A stretch of 64,000 bases of DNA from Pythium myriotylum (taxonomy: Eukaryota; Oomycota; Peronosporomycetes; Pythiales; Pythiaceae). The translations under genes were made by a program, and so were the position numbers. Location of the stretch: NCBI GenBank assembly GCA_023091665.1, contig JALJCQ010000015.1, forward strand, positions 62,001 to 126,000, given 5' to 3'. Numbering within the stretch: position 1 is the first letter of the stretch; each line of letters opens with the position of its first letter. This document shows positions 50,986-60,948 of the stretch, piece after piece. The notes beneath the pieces are model-generated. The model had not been told where the DNA came from. It made no database searches and saw only the letters and a program-made list of their open reading frames with translations.

Positions 50986-51595
50986 GAGGAACGAGCGTGG
51001 TCGTGTATGTATAATGATAAACGCCCTGGCTTTTTTGCTTATGTCTGACTTTTGTTTTTCTCGAATTTGCGGCCAATGCAGCAACGCATTGAGTGTGTGG
51101 ATGACATGAGCGAGGTATTGGGCCGATCCAACTCTAAATTTGGAAGCGACTCTTGAGGGTCGGATTCATGCGGTGTAGACTCAGCCTGCACTGCTCGGCA
51201 ACTTCGGTCAATAGACTCCTGATTGAGTAGCTTATCATTTGCGTGGCCATTGCTGGCGAAAAGAAGCTACTGCGTTGGCAAAGAACCTGGTGAGATTCCC
51301 ATGAACCAACGATTCGCGTTTGAGCGACTTAAAGTCGGTCCTCCGGGCTCGAAAATCACGCTCTGCGAGTCCAAGGAACATAACTGTCGAAAGTGAGCCA
51401 TGGAAACGGCTCACTTTCGACAGCTGTGTTCCTTGGAAGTACAACCGACCATCACAAGAGGCTCTTTCGAGCTGGTTTGCAATTGCCGGATTGAAACCAC
51501 CACCTATGAATACGATCCACTTGCATCGCTTTCGTCACTCATTTTGACAGTCAGTCTTTGAGTTCGTGTGCCGGCGCGATTAGTCTCAAGACGAC
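50986..51595. other. Intergenic with a long hairpin
   Basis: It contains the inverted repeat at 51370-51437 and, near 51270-51300, a segment that is repeated inverted near 35570-35610. No gene is seen. Confidence 0.55.
51370..51437. repeat. 30-bp arm hairpin
   Basis: Arms 51370-51399 and 51408-51437 pair at 28 of 30 positions around an 8-nt loop. Size and pairing resemble a small-RNA precursor or a tiny inverted-repeat element; nothing shows which. Confidence 0.85.
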
Positions 51596-53683
51596 ATGAA
51601 GCTCAACACCAAGCAGCTCAGCATCTTCGCCATGATCGGCATGACAATCTTCCTCCTGTTCATGGACCTCAAGGACATTTACTACAAGATCGACATGTGC
51701 GGACCTTATTCAACTTTCTCATTCATCCTACAGACGCCCGAAACAGTCACCGACTATGACCTCACCAAGGCCATTCGTGAAAACAGCGGTAAGTGGCTCT
51801 CGCCCGTAAACCAGTGGAACGCGCTTGCTCTCCAGTGCGACTCGCTCTTCCCTTCCGCGCTGCCGCCAGGCAAACCGGCGCATCTCTCATCGATGGGTGT
51901 CGGGTGTATGCTCAATGGTGTCAAGCGCACGGAGGAGACTATGTTTATCGGATCTCATCGTCTCGACACGTTTCTCTGGGCCACCGGCATACTCGCCGAC
52001 CTGGTGGATGAGCTCATGCCATCACCGCCGTACACCAACGGAGCGTACGCGAGCTTCTTCAATCTGAATGAGCGTGAGTTCCGGTCGAAGCTTGCGTCAA
52101 TGATCGAAGCCGCAGACGTCCCGCGCATGAAAAGCGACGTCAAGCGCGTGACAGAGGCCTTCGCAACGCGCACGAGTCTCTGGGATAAGGCGCTTTGCTA
52201 CGAGACGACCCCAATGGTTGCACGCGGCGTCAAAAAGACCAAAGTAGCGCCTTTTGAGTACGGCTGCATTTCCACGGATATGATGACCAATACGACCGTA
52301 AGCTTCCATATCGAGCCGACGACAGGCAAGTACTATCGCGAGCTCAGCGAGCTCATGGGCTTAGAGTGGCACACGATGGACTATCTTTCGGCCGGGAACA
52401 ACATCTTTCTGCGTGCGCGCATGTATATGAAGACGTTTTACGATGTGGAGCAAACACAGGACGGACAGAAACTCTTTAGAAACGTGGCCACGACGGACCT
52501 GGGCTTCGATGGGGTACTCTACATTCTACTGCTGATCAATCAGATCGTGATCGTCATCATCAATGCGACTGACGTCGCGATCGTCGCTATGATCGTTGTC
52601 CGACCGCTCCTTCAAGGCTCTAAAAGTTCTGTCCACTCAACCGACTCCACCGCGCACTCCACGACGAATCAGTCGTTTAAGGGCACGCCGTATCGTCCCA
52701 CCCCGACCAAGAAGAACGACGAGAAGAATAGTACGCTCTCCAGGATTCTGCTCTACACGGATCTCACGTCTGTCTCGTACCGCAAGCCGCTGCTCTCGTC
52801 TCTCGCCGTCATCGACGTGCTGCTCGCGTGGCTATACATTGTTCCCAACTCAAATATCTTCGCCTGGTCCAGCAGCTCCTTCCAGCTTGGCAGTGCTTAC
52901 CTTAGCATGTTTCGTGTCTGGATGATCGTGCTCATTCTGATCGACCGCGTGTGGAAGTTCACGATCGTCAAAGTCCACGAGAAGTTGGCGGCCTTGATCA
53001 CCGAGTTTACGTATGTTACCAGCTTTGAGATCATGGTGTCGACGTTGCTGGGCATCTACGTTTCGTTCACTGATATCATGAACATCTGCGTGTTCAAATA
53101 CGGTCTCGTGGACGGCCAGCGTGCGTTCACACCGACGACACCGACGATTGTGAGCTTTTACAACTCGTACACGCGCTACAGTTGGGGTGATCGCTCGAAT
53201 GAACGTGACGCGCTGTACTACATCTACCATCCGCTTGGCAAGATCATCTCGTACGGTGTACTCTTCAGTTTCCTCGTCATGGTCGCAAGACTCCTCGCCA
53301 AGTTCGCCTGGCGATACCACAAAGGTACACTCGGAGGTGAGCTCGAGACCTTCTGGCGGTCCTACCAGCGCAACTCGGCTGAAGTTTTCATGGACGACCC
53401 GATGCGCGCGAACGCAATTATACGCTCGCAGCGGATCATGAGCTACCGCTTTGGCAAGGCCGTGTTCATCCGTCCATTCGTGTACTTGGAACAGAACTAC
53501 TACATCTCGCGGGGCAAGTTCCGCAGCCGACCTGAGATCCCGTTTCTTCACAACGAGGACGCCGGCGTAGGCGCGGACGTCGACACTGGCTCGTATATGA
53601 TCGCGGGGGTGTTCCGCGACGAGAATTCGCTCAAGCTACAGAAGAAGATGCGTGGCCAGGACGTGCAGATCCCACTTTGTTAA
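51596..53683 (+). CDS. Multipass membrane protein, oomycete-type family, copy 2
   Basis: 695 aa from MKLNTKQLSIFAMIG. It is about 95% alike by eye to the protein at 33194-35284, with changes concentrated in the Ser/Thr-rich loop (SFKGTPYRPTPTKKN against SIKNTSSRPTPTKKN), which has also lost one Glu. Same number of hydrophobic segments. Homology extends into the 3' flank (ACCG..GATCATCAGGCTCAGACAGA) and in part upstream. The copy is inverted relative to copy 1, with ~16.3 kb between the two genes. Confidence 0.87.
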   Translation: MKLNTKQLSIFAMIGMTIFLLFMDLKDIYYKIDMCGPYSTFSFILQTPETVTDYDLTKAIRENSGKWLSPVNQWNALALQCDSLFPSALPPGKPAHLSSMGVGCMLNGVKRTEETMFIGSHRLDTFLWATGILADLVDELMPSPPYTNGAYASFFNLNEREFRSKLASMIEAADVPRMKSDVKRVTEAFATRTSLWDKALCYETTPMVARGVKKTKVAPFEYGCISTDMMTNTTVSFHIEPTTGKYYRELSELMGLEWHTMDYLSAGNNIFLRARMYMKTFYDVEQTQDGQKLFRNVATTDLGFDGVLYILLLINQIVIVIINATDVAIVAMIVVRPLLQGSKSSVHSTDSTAHSTTNQSFKGTPYRPTPTKKNDEKNSTLSRILLYTDLTSVSYRKPLLSSLAVIDVLLAWLYIVPNSNIFAWSSSSFQLGSAYLSMFRVWMIVLILIDRVWKFTIVKVHEKLAALITEFTYVTSFEIMVSTLLGIYVSFTDIMNICVFKYGLVDGQRAFTPTTPTIVSFYNSYTRYSWGDRSNERDALYYIYHPLGKIISYGVLFSFLVMVARLLAKFAWRYHKGTLGGELETFWRSYQRNSAEVFMDDPMRANAIIRSQRIMSYRFGKAVFIRPFVYLEQNYYISRGKFRSRPEIPFLHNEDAGVGADVDTGSYMIAGVFRDENSLKLQKKMRGQDVQIPLC

Positions 53684-53818
53684 CCGCGATCATCAGGCTC
53701 AGACAGACCGAGGTTGAAACATTTCATACTTCGAAGAAGAACATAACAGAATTCACATGCATTATCAGACGCAGAGAGCTAGTGCTGAGATATGAGATCT
53801 CACGGCAACGATGTCTGG

Positions 53819-55786
53819 TCAATTTTTACAGACGTTGCGCTCGTGGCCACAGATCTGACACGCTGGGAGCTTGGGCGTGTTCCAGTACCTGCACTGAGGG
53901 CACCGCATCAGGTAAAAGTGGCCCCTGGAGCGGCTTTTCTTGCCAGCGACACGCTCGAGTCTGTCGTTGTAATGGCGCTGGTTGGAGGACCACGGCTGTG
54001 GATACTTAGCCACCATCTCGTCCAGCCAGCGACGGCAGATCGTTTGCACTCGATCGGCCACATCATCCGCTACCGGTATCCCGTCGCACGGACCTTCGAT
54101 CAGCGGGAGAATCTCGTCAGAGAACTCTGCGAAGGCCTGAGTGCCGCTCCCTACGACCCACTCGAAGTCGCTTGCGCCGAAATGGTAACTCAAGTACGAA
54201 CGATTGGTGCTACCGACGACCCAGAAGCAGACAATGACCGCTTCGAAGAGCCGCCCGTCGCGAAAGCTGTTGTACCAGAGTCGGTTCATCATGTGCAGTC
54301 TGGGCATGACGTAGTCGTGAATGTACTGCTGGTACTCGTCTCGCAAGTCACGCTGAACTCGCTGTGCAAACGCGGGGTCCGCATGGTCCTCGGCCTGGAG
54401 ACAACTGGCCGTCATTTCTGCTGATTTAACGGCACCTAGCAAACCAACGTTTATCCCTGGTGAGATGAGTGGGTTCGTGAAGCCTGTGGCGTTACCAACA
54501 GCGAACCACTTGTGGCCAGCCACCACAGGGCGTTGGAAGCTGAGCTGCTTGCGTACGAAGTACGTGCGACCGTCGTAGTAACCTGGCAACAACTTGTACC
54601 GCTTCGTCATGAGCTTGTCAAGCAGTGGGTACTTTTTCTGGATCGCCAAGAAGCGGCGCTCCGAGTCACCAAGGCTTCCGTCTCCCGGGAAGGCGGGCGG
54701 TTTCGGTGCATCGTCACGAATTGCCCAGCCGATCGACGTTATAAACTCGAAGGGGCAGTCGAACTGCGACGAGAGGTCGCTCGTCGACGGCATCTCCTCC
54801 ACCGGAGTGCGCAGCATAGCGAGATCGATGAAGTACGCGAACATGTCCATGAGATTGGCGACCGGCGCCTGGTGCCACGAGATGAGCTTGATGAACCACC
54901 CCCAGCCTTCTGGGAAGCAAATGTGCTTGGTCGACGGGTAATCCCAGTCCAAGAGCTCGTCGTCGTCCTCCTCGCCTCCGAGGCACTCGAGCGGCTTGAA
55001 ATATGCCCACACGGCGTCTGTATTCCAGCCACTGAAGTGCTCTTTTGCACCCACTTTGGAAGTGAGTCTGCAGCCAAAACCTGAGGCGTCGCACACGTAG
55101 CGAGCCTCCACGGTCGTCTCGCCCCCGAGACTGTCACCCGAGTCCTTCAATCGGATCGCACGCACAGCCGACTCGGTCGGATGCCCATCGACTGGGATCT
55201 CGACCTCGTAGTCCACGTCGACGCCGTGGTAGACGCGGACGCCGAGCCGCTGAGCCCACATAGTGAGGAAGAGATCCGAGACGCGGCGATCGAGCTGGTA
55301 ACTGACGTCGAGATTGCCAATGTCTTGTGGGATGGGCCGCGAGCCGTTCTCGTCGACCCAGAGAAAGTCAAGTCCGTCCTTCACACCGAAGAGCCGTAAG
55401 AGATACTCACTACCCGCCACATCCGTGTTCAGGAACCGCATGAACGACGACAACGTCGACTCGCCGATCTTGTACTGCGGCGACGGGCTCTTCTCGAACA
55501 CAGCAATGTCCAAGTGCGGCATGATGGTCTTGAGGTGGATGGCGTAGATGAGACCGATGATGCCTCCACCGCCGACCACGACGTCAGCCTGGGAAGAAAA
55601 TTTCTGGAGATTGTTCGAATTGAGAAGTTGCGACGCGTTGAGGCTCGGATTGGCTGCGAGGAGGACACGAAAGTGACGGCGATTGGACTCCGCCGAGCTC
55701 TTCTTCGCTCGCGTCGATTGCGTAGGGGACGACAACGGCGACCATCGCGTTGAGCTCTTCAAGTACTGGAGCCAGCTGACGGTCAT
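53819..55786 (-). CDS. Flavin-dependent halogenase/monooxygenase-like protein with zinc ribbon
   Basis: 655 aa as an open frame. FAD-binding GxGxxG is seen as VVVGGGGIIGLIYAIHL near residue 70, followed by YKIGEST, a stretch typical of flavin halogenases, and the later flavin motif GNATGFTNPLISPGINVG. The diagnostic W-x-W-x-I-P reads GWGWFIKL, so the Trp pair is kept but the Pro is lost. The substrate is unknown. The C-terminus adds a C-x2-C...C-x2-C ribbon (MRCPQCRYWN...PACQICGH), unusual for the family. The first ~65 residues look unlike folded protein and TTCTTCCCAG just before the FAD motif is a good splice acceptor, so a 5' intron may change the N-terminus. Confidence 0.75.
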   Translation of the reverse strand: MTVSWLQYLKSSTRWSPLSSPTQSTRAKKSSAESNRRHFRVLLAANPSLNASQLLNSNNLQKFSSQADVVVGGGGIIGLIYAIHLKTIMPHLDIAVFEKSPSPQYKIGESTLSSFMRFLNTDVAGSEYLLRLFGVKDGLDFLWVDENGSRPIPQDIGNLDVSYQLDRRVSDLFLTMWAQRLGVRVYHGVDVDYEVEIPVDGHPTESAVRAIRLKDSGDSLGGETTVEARYVCDASGFGCRLTSKVGAKEHFSGWNTDAVWAYFKPLECLGGEEDDDELLDWDYPSTKHICFPEGWGWFIKLISWHQAPVANLMDMFAYFIDLAMLRTPVEEMPSTSDLSSQFDCPFEFITSIGWAIRDDAPKPPAFPGDGSLGDSERRFLAIQKKYPLLDKLMTKRYKLLPGYYDGRTYFVRKQLSFQRPVVAGHKWFAVGNATGFTNPLISPGINVGLLGAVKSAEMTASCLQAEDHADPAFAQRVQRDLRDEYQQYIHDYVMPRLHMMNRLWYNSFRDGRLFEAVIVCFWVVGSTNRSYLSYHFGASDFEWVVGSGTQAFAEFSDEILPLIEGPCDGIPVADDVADRVQTICRRWLDEMVAKYPQPWSSNQRHYNDRLERVAGKKSRSRGHFYLMRCPQCRYWNTPKLPACQICGHERNVCKN

Positions 55787-56119
55787 GGCGAGTGGAGAAG
55801 AAGCAGAAGGGAGCGAATTCGCAAGTGAGCTCGTGTCTTATCGGACCCTCAAAGGAATGAGGAAGGCCCACGCAAGCCTCGGGAGGTGAGTGCGCGAGCA
55901 AAGTTGGCAAGCGAGATCGGAGGGCCATGGGGCGATGACGCGCTGTGGTTTCCGTTCAGAGAGATGGAAATAAAGACCGGAGATGACGCGTGGCCTCGCT
56001 TGATTATTGTTGCACGGTGGCCGATATATGGCAAAATCTCTTAATTTTACGTATGATATTACGAAAACAAGTAGAATGACCTCTATAATATGATGTACCT
56101 GTCACTAGATGAGAAGGTG
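55787..56119. other. Intergenic, 5' flank of the halogenase-like gene
   Basis: It may include an upstream exon on the minus strand (frame through LEELNAMVAVVVPYAIDASE near 55690-55780), but no clear donor supports it. Otherwise nothing is seen. Confidence 0.4.
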
Positions 56120-56480
56120 TTCAACCTGGGGACCTTTTAACAGAACCTCTATATGTTTATCTTGGCGGTGATATCCTCTCTGTCCGAGGCATTGAGGCTT
56201 CGTTCCGAGATCGTGCCGGCGACAAGTAGCTAAGCTCACGTTCATGTGGCTGAGCTCCTGCGAGACGGCTTTGTCCGTGTTCGAGTACATCTGGCAACTT
56301 TTCTTTGTCAACAGAGTGATTCGTGTACTGTGTGTACTGCGTCTCACTCTTGTCGTCCGAGAGTTTGACGACGACGCGGATTTGGTGGCGGCGGTATGCG
56401 CATGGGCCAAGCTTCTACATCTTGATCTTGACAGAGCCGGTGATGATGGAGGTGAAGTCTTTGAGCGCAATCAACTCTAG
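56120..56480 (-). pseudogene. CD36-like receptor relic
   Basis: Minus-strand sequence near 56470-56290 reads ...GPCAYRRHQIRVVVKLSDDK... and then, after a frameshift, KKSCQMYSNTDKAV. It parallels GPYAFRRRQIRLDVKLSDDK and KEKSCSTCSDTDEV of the intact gene at 58768. Further on, about 56160-56220 matches GCCGGCACGATCT...AATGCCTCGGAC of that gene. A stop, a frameshift and a deletion of the sequence between these blocks show it is dead. Confidence 0.8.
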
Positions 56481-58767
56481 AACCGAGTCTGACGTGAAGG
56501 TGTCAGGCATTGATGTTCTTGCTTGGCACGGCTGGGTGGCTTTGGTGGAGGACTCGAAGGAAAACTGCGAGTGGAGGATCTAGTCGGGGTATCTTCCACC
56601 TACATACAGGGAGGCAATGGGAGTCAGCTTCTACATTAGTGGCCAAGTAATCGACTTGTTCGGGGATACTCTCAATGATGCACGAGCAATCACACGGATA
56701 TGATCGCGCGCCTAGGCCGCACTCGGCGCCGTAAGTTGGGACTACTGTACCATGGATACGGTATGTATCGTGATCCAAAAAGTACCCTCTGAAGACTTCA
56801 TTCGACCGGGAGTTGGCAACGGCCAGATGCAGTTGCGTGTGTCCAGTTCGAGAGCGTGGAACCGGACTCGACGCCGTTTCGCGTCGAAACGGAGCACAGA
56901 AGTGTGAGCAGGCGCCTGCGATTAAAACTGCCTTTCTTGGAGGCTGCTCCGATGAAGTACACGGAGAAAAAGTTTTCCGCCAATGTAAGAGAATTTGTCG
57001 AAGGGAAGGAGCTCTCCTAGCCATAGGTACTGGTACCAGCACCAGACGAGTTGCGTGCTTTCCCTTTATATGGCCAGTTGAATTGGACCCTAACTGGACA
57101 TAACTCATCCGAGGGAAGAGTCACTAGGATACATTCGCGTGTTTCTAGGATCGGACACTTCTGTCGCCGCCGAACCTTCGACGGCAGCGTAATAAAGTCT
57201 GAACAAGCTTCCACCTTTGAACTCCGACAGAGCGCACGAAGTTATGGATCTCGTCTTTCCACAGGAGCTCTGAAATCGCGATCGCCGAGATGGACTCTCG
57301 GGGTTGGCAACTTCAACGTACATGGAAGAACGTTGACGTAGCAGCTGCCCACACTTCACCGTGTTTGTCGATGGGTTCACTATTACCCATCACAACATAT
57401 GTATGAAGAGCCAGGCTTTGTGTTTGAGTGCGATGTATTATTATTACTAGCTTCGCGGTGGTCGTCTCCTCGCCGACTGACGTGGCCGATCAAGTCAAAC
57501 CCGGACACATCAGCGACCACAACAGAATCGGATCAGGCGAGTCACACGCTCATGTCCTCACGACGTGCCGGTCCTTTCCGCTGTGAGATGTGGCGACCAA
57601 CTCCTTCCCAAACTTGAAGCGTAGAACCCTCGACTCCTTGCTGACTGCTGCGAGAGGGCTCCTTGATGAGGCGTAGCTAGTACTGTACTGCAGAGTATTA
57701 CGTAGCTAGTTTGTTGGAAAGCACCCACGCCAAATGTCTTGGGCAGTTGATGGGGGACGCATGGGACACGTTGGTGGACTCGTTCCACGTGTCAGCTGCA
57801 TCAAGACAAGGTCGCTCCACGACAGAGGAAGTGTAGGTTGCGAGGAAGCCGCGTTTCACGTCCTAAACGCGCGCGATTTCGTCGTGTAGGTTCTGGGTTC
57901 CGCCGCCATGAGTTGTGCCTGACTTGCTCCAAGATTACCTTGCGCGTTTACCAGCAAACACGGCCCTTCGCGGGTCTCGCTTACGCTTGGAATTGGTCAA
58001 GATCGAGCCATAAACAAACAAACGTCGCTACTGTCAAGACCTGCTGTTAAACCGATCAAGCAGGACCGATCTTGTGTCGTGGAGCTGTTGGCCTGACGTA
58101 CACACAACCCATCGAGGTGAGCTCAAGCTCGTGGTCGTAGGGGCTCAAAATGGCCAAAACTCTGTCGAAGAAGTCACAAGAAGATCAAAGGGGAAGCGAA
58201 ACCGATGGAAGAACGCCGCCATTTTTAATCATGGCTTCTTTTCGGTCCAGTCGGCTTTCCAGACTAAGCGGACGAGGCTATTTTATGTGCAACATGTCAC
58301 AACCAGTTTCGGCCACAGGTTCAAAACCTCTAATAAAGAATATGTACACTTTGCACCAGCTCGCAATTTCCACGCACGGAGATGTTTACAAACCTCTGAC
58401 AACAAATACAGGAAGATTGATGGGCTCCAATCCATCGGTGCAAAGACCAGACACATGGTGGGCCGTCATCATCGGACCATGGCGGTCATCATTCCAAGCG
58501 CTGGGTCGCAATCAATGGAGACCTTGTTGAGTCTCGCTCTCACGGTCTCACCTGCACCAGAATGCGCTTTCGCTTGATGATGGCGATTACGACCTCTCAG
58601 GGCGGCCTCCGTTCAGTGGCGCCCCCTCGCTCTCCTTCCTTCGCTGCCTTTCTCTTTCTCTTTCTCTCTCTCTCTCTCCCTCGTCCTAGGCCTTGTGCAC
58701 CGGACTCGCAGTCCATTCTCCAACTTGGCGTCAGGGTCGCAGGTCTTCTTTCGCTGGATTATTCGCC
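56481..58767. other. Long intergenic stretch, no gene recognised
   Basis: Several ORFs of 70-200 codons exist in different frames but lack protein-like composition or known motifs. A pyrimidine-rich (TC)n tract at 58648-58683 lies ~90 nt before the CD36-like start and may be promoter sequence. Confidence 0.5.
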
Positions 58768-60948
58768 ATGCCGGACGTTATCACACCTGGCTCCGTGGCC
58801 GAGTCGTACGAGAAGACCGCAGCCACGCCTGGCGGCGCCATCAAGGTCGAAGAGCCGGGCAAGCGACGCGGCTGCTGCTCGCCGCTCGCGAAGACCCACT
58901 GGCTCATTGGCGGCGGTGCGTTGATGGCGATCTTTGCGATTGTCTACGGCTCAGCGCTTCCGTCGATCATCACCAACAAGATCGAGGATGGCGTCGCGAC
59001 GTGCAAGGAATCGGATATCAGAAAGACAGTGTTTTTGGACAACTATGGAGATTGCAAGGACTGCACGCCGTACTACTACAACCTGCACACGTACAACGTC
59101 ACGAACGCGCTCGACTACTTGCGTACGGGCGCCAAGCTCCAGCTCCAGGAGGTCGGGCCGTACGCATTCCGTCGCCGCCAGATCCGCCTCGACGTGAAGC
59201 TCTCGGACGACAAGAGCGAAGTGAGCTACAAGCAGTACACGTACCACACGTTCCTCAAGGAAAAGTCGTGCTCGACGTGCTCGGACACGGACGAAGTGAT
59301 CACGATCGACACGAGCTACTTGAATGTCATCGCCCAGGCCGGTGGTGAGCTCGGCTACCTGCGTCGTCTCGCGGCCGGCACGATCTGGGGTCGCGGTCTC
59401 AATGCCTCGGACCGAGAGGTTATCATCCAAGCCAACAAGGAGCAGATGATGAAGTGGTCCAACGGCCTCAACTCCAACTCCCCAGCCGCCTGGAACAAGC
59501 TCGGCGGCACGATCCTCGGCTTCCTCAGCGCTGGCGTCTCGAGCATCAACAACATCGAACTCGAGGGCTTCGAGTACAACGGCGTCTTCTCCAAGCGCAC
59601 AATCTCCGAGTACGCGCTCGGTTTCCCAAGTATCCTCGCGGGTATCGGTCTCGGCACCAACTACGTCGGTCGTTGCGCGAACAGTGGCGGCTTCAACGAG
59701 CAGTGCGCCAACTGCACGGCTGCGACGTGCCCGCAGATCTGGAGCGAGTGCAAGCGCTGCGCGTCTGGTGCTCGCGTCGTGTCGCTGAACCCACAGACGT
59801 GTGGCCGCATCGTCAAGAAGTACACGGCCGTCTACGGCGAGGACCAAGCGAGTGTTGTCAACAGCACATGTGGACTCTGCGAGTCGGTCGGCGTCTGCGT
59901 CGCGCCGATGCCAGGGTGGGTCGAGAGCTCGGGCTTGGACTTTAGCAAGAACCCGCCGAACCCAGCCGCGCTCAACACGTACATCTGGAAGACGGGCTGC
60001 GACAACTTTTCGCAGATCAACGAGTACGTTCAGTACAACGGACTGCGCCTCGAGCCGATCTGGGCCGATCTGGGCGCTCGCCGCAACCCAACGCTCGCTG
60101 AGCTCAATGCCTTCGCCGTGTACGGCAACTGCGACGCGCCGACGGCCAACATGACGTGCACGAAGATGCAAGGTAACGACGGTACGTCGACGCCCCCGCG
60201 AGGCGCCAAGATCACAGGCTTCCCCGATGAAGTCAAGGTGCAAGAGAACGTGATCTACTTGCTGCAAGGTCGTCAGAACATCTCGGTCTTCAACACCAAC
60301 AAGACTTACGACCTCGACGGCGCCAAACTCACGCGATTCCAGCCACCAAAGGATCTCGTCAACTACACCGAGTTCAAGGGCCGCAAGGGCACAGCGACGC
60401 CCGTGGATGGCATCCAGAACCTGGCGTTCAACGTCGGCTTCCTCGCGTACTCGTCGTACCCGCTGTACCTCTGGGGCGACCGCTCGCTGCTCGACAACGT
60501 GGAGCTGAAGATGCTGGACGGCGTGCGTGCGACGCGCGACACCATGTACGACGCTGAGGGGAACCTCAAGCCCGAGTACGCCGAGCGCTTCGAGACGATC
60601 CTCGACTACGAGCCGGGCACGGGCAAGGCCATGCGCGCTCGCAAGCGCATGATGGCGTCGTACGCGCTCGCTCAGTCGCAGTTCACGCCCAACGTGGCCA
60701 TGAGCGACGTGCTCTGGCCGAACGCCACGGCTGAAGTCATCGTGCCGATCTACTTCGGCGAAGAGAGTGCGACGATCACGAACAAGCGACTCAAGACCTA
60801 CAAGACCATCAAGCGCGTGCTCACGTCGCTGCTGCCCGTGCTGATCATCGGCATCGTTGTCGGACTCGGACTCTCGGGCTGGGGCGTGATCAAGCGCCGA
60901 CGCGTGACGTCGGGCTACGTCAAGGGCAACCTCGGCGAGGCGGTGTAG
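58768..60948 (+). CDS. CD36/LIMP-2/SR-B family scavenger receptor
   Basis: 726 aa from ATG 58768 (MPDVITPGSVAES); the open frame starts earlier but has no better start. Topology is that of the family: short cytosolic N-tail with Cys-Cys (KRRGCCSPL), TM1 near 45-64 (LIGGGALMAIFAIVYGSAL), a large ectodomain rich in Cys and N-x-S/T sites, TM2 near 693-713 (LLPVLIIGIVVGLGL) and a short basic tail. The ectodomain has the family's QEVGPYAFRR element and an inserted Cys-rich segment (CANCTAATCPQIWSECKRC) that animal CD36 lacks. Likely lipid or lipoprotein uptake or lysosomal membrane function. Confidence 0.93.
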   Translation: MPDVITPGSVAESYEKTAATPGGAIKVEEPGKRRGCCSPLAKTHWLIGGGALMAIFAIVYGSALPSIITNKIEDGVATCKESDIRKTVFLDNYGDCKDCTPYYYNLHTYNVTNALDYLRTGAKLQLQEVGPYAFRRRQIRLDVKLSDDKSEVSYKQYTYHTFLKEKSCSTCSDTDEVITIDTSYLNVIAQAGGELGYLRRLAAGTIWGRGLNASDREVIIQANKEQMMKWSNGLNSNSPAAWNKLGGTILGFLSAGVSSINNIELEGFEYNGVFSKRTISEYALGFPSILAGIGLGTNYVGRCANSGGFNEQCANCTAATCPQIWSECKRCASGARVVSLNPQTCGRIVKKYTAVYGEDQASVVNSTCGLCESVGVCVAPMPGWVESSGLDFSKNPPNPAALNTYIWKTGCDNFSQINEYVQYNGLRLEPIWADLGARRNPTLAELNAFAVYGNCDAPTANMTCTKMQGNDGTSTPPRGAKITGFPDEVKVQENVIYLLQGRQNISVFNTNKTYDLDGAKLTRFQPPKDLVNYTEFKGRKGTATPVDGIQNLAFNVGFLAYSSYPLYLWGDRSLLDNVELKMLDGVRATRDTMYDAEGNLKPEYAERFETILDYEPGTGKAMRARKRMMASYALAQSQFTPNVAMSDVLWPNATAEVIVPIYFGEESATITNKRLKTYKTIKRVLTSLLPVLIIGIVVGLGLSGWGVIKRRRVTSGYVKGNLGEAV

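Noticed and set aside
56503..57108. 201-codon minus-strand ORF
   Set aside because: No domain, mixed composition, overlapped by other frames; no support as a gene.
58074..58577. Plus-strand ORFs upstream of the CD36-like gene
   Set aside because: Two overlapping frames of similar length, no motif, and no link to the receptor reading frame.
58951..60267. 438-codon minus-strand ORF opposite the CD36-like gene
   Set aside because: It is the antisense shadow of a GC-rich coding region; the same effect is seen opposite POLE (42258-43787 plus).
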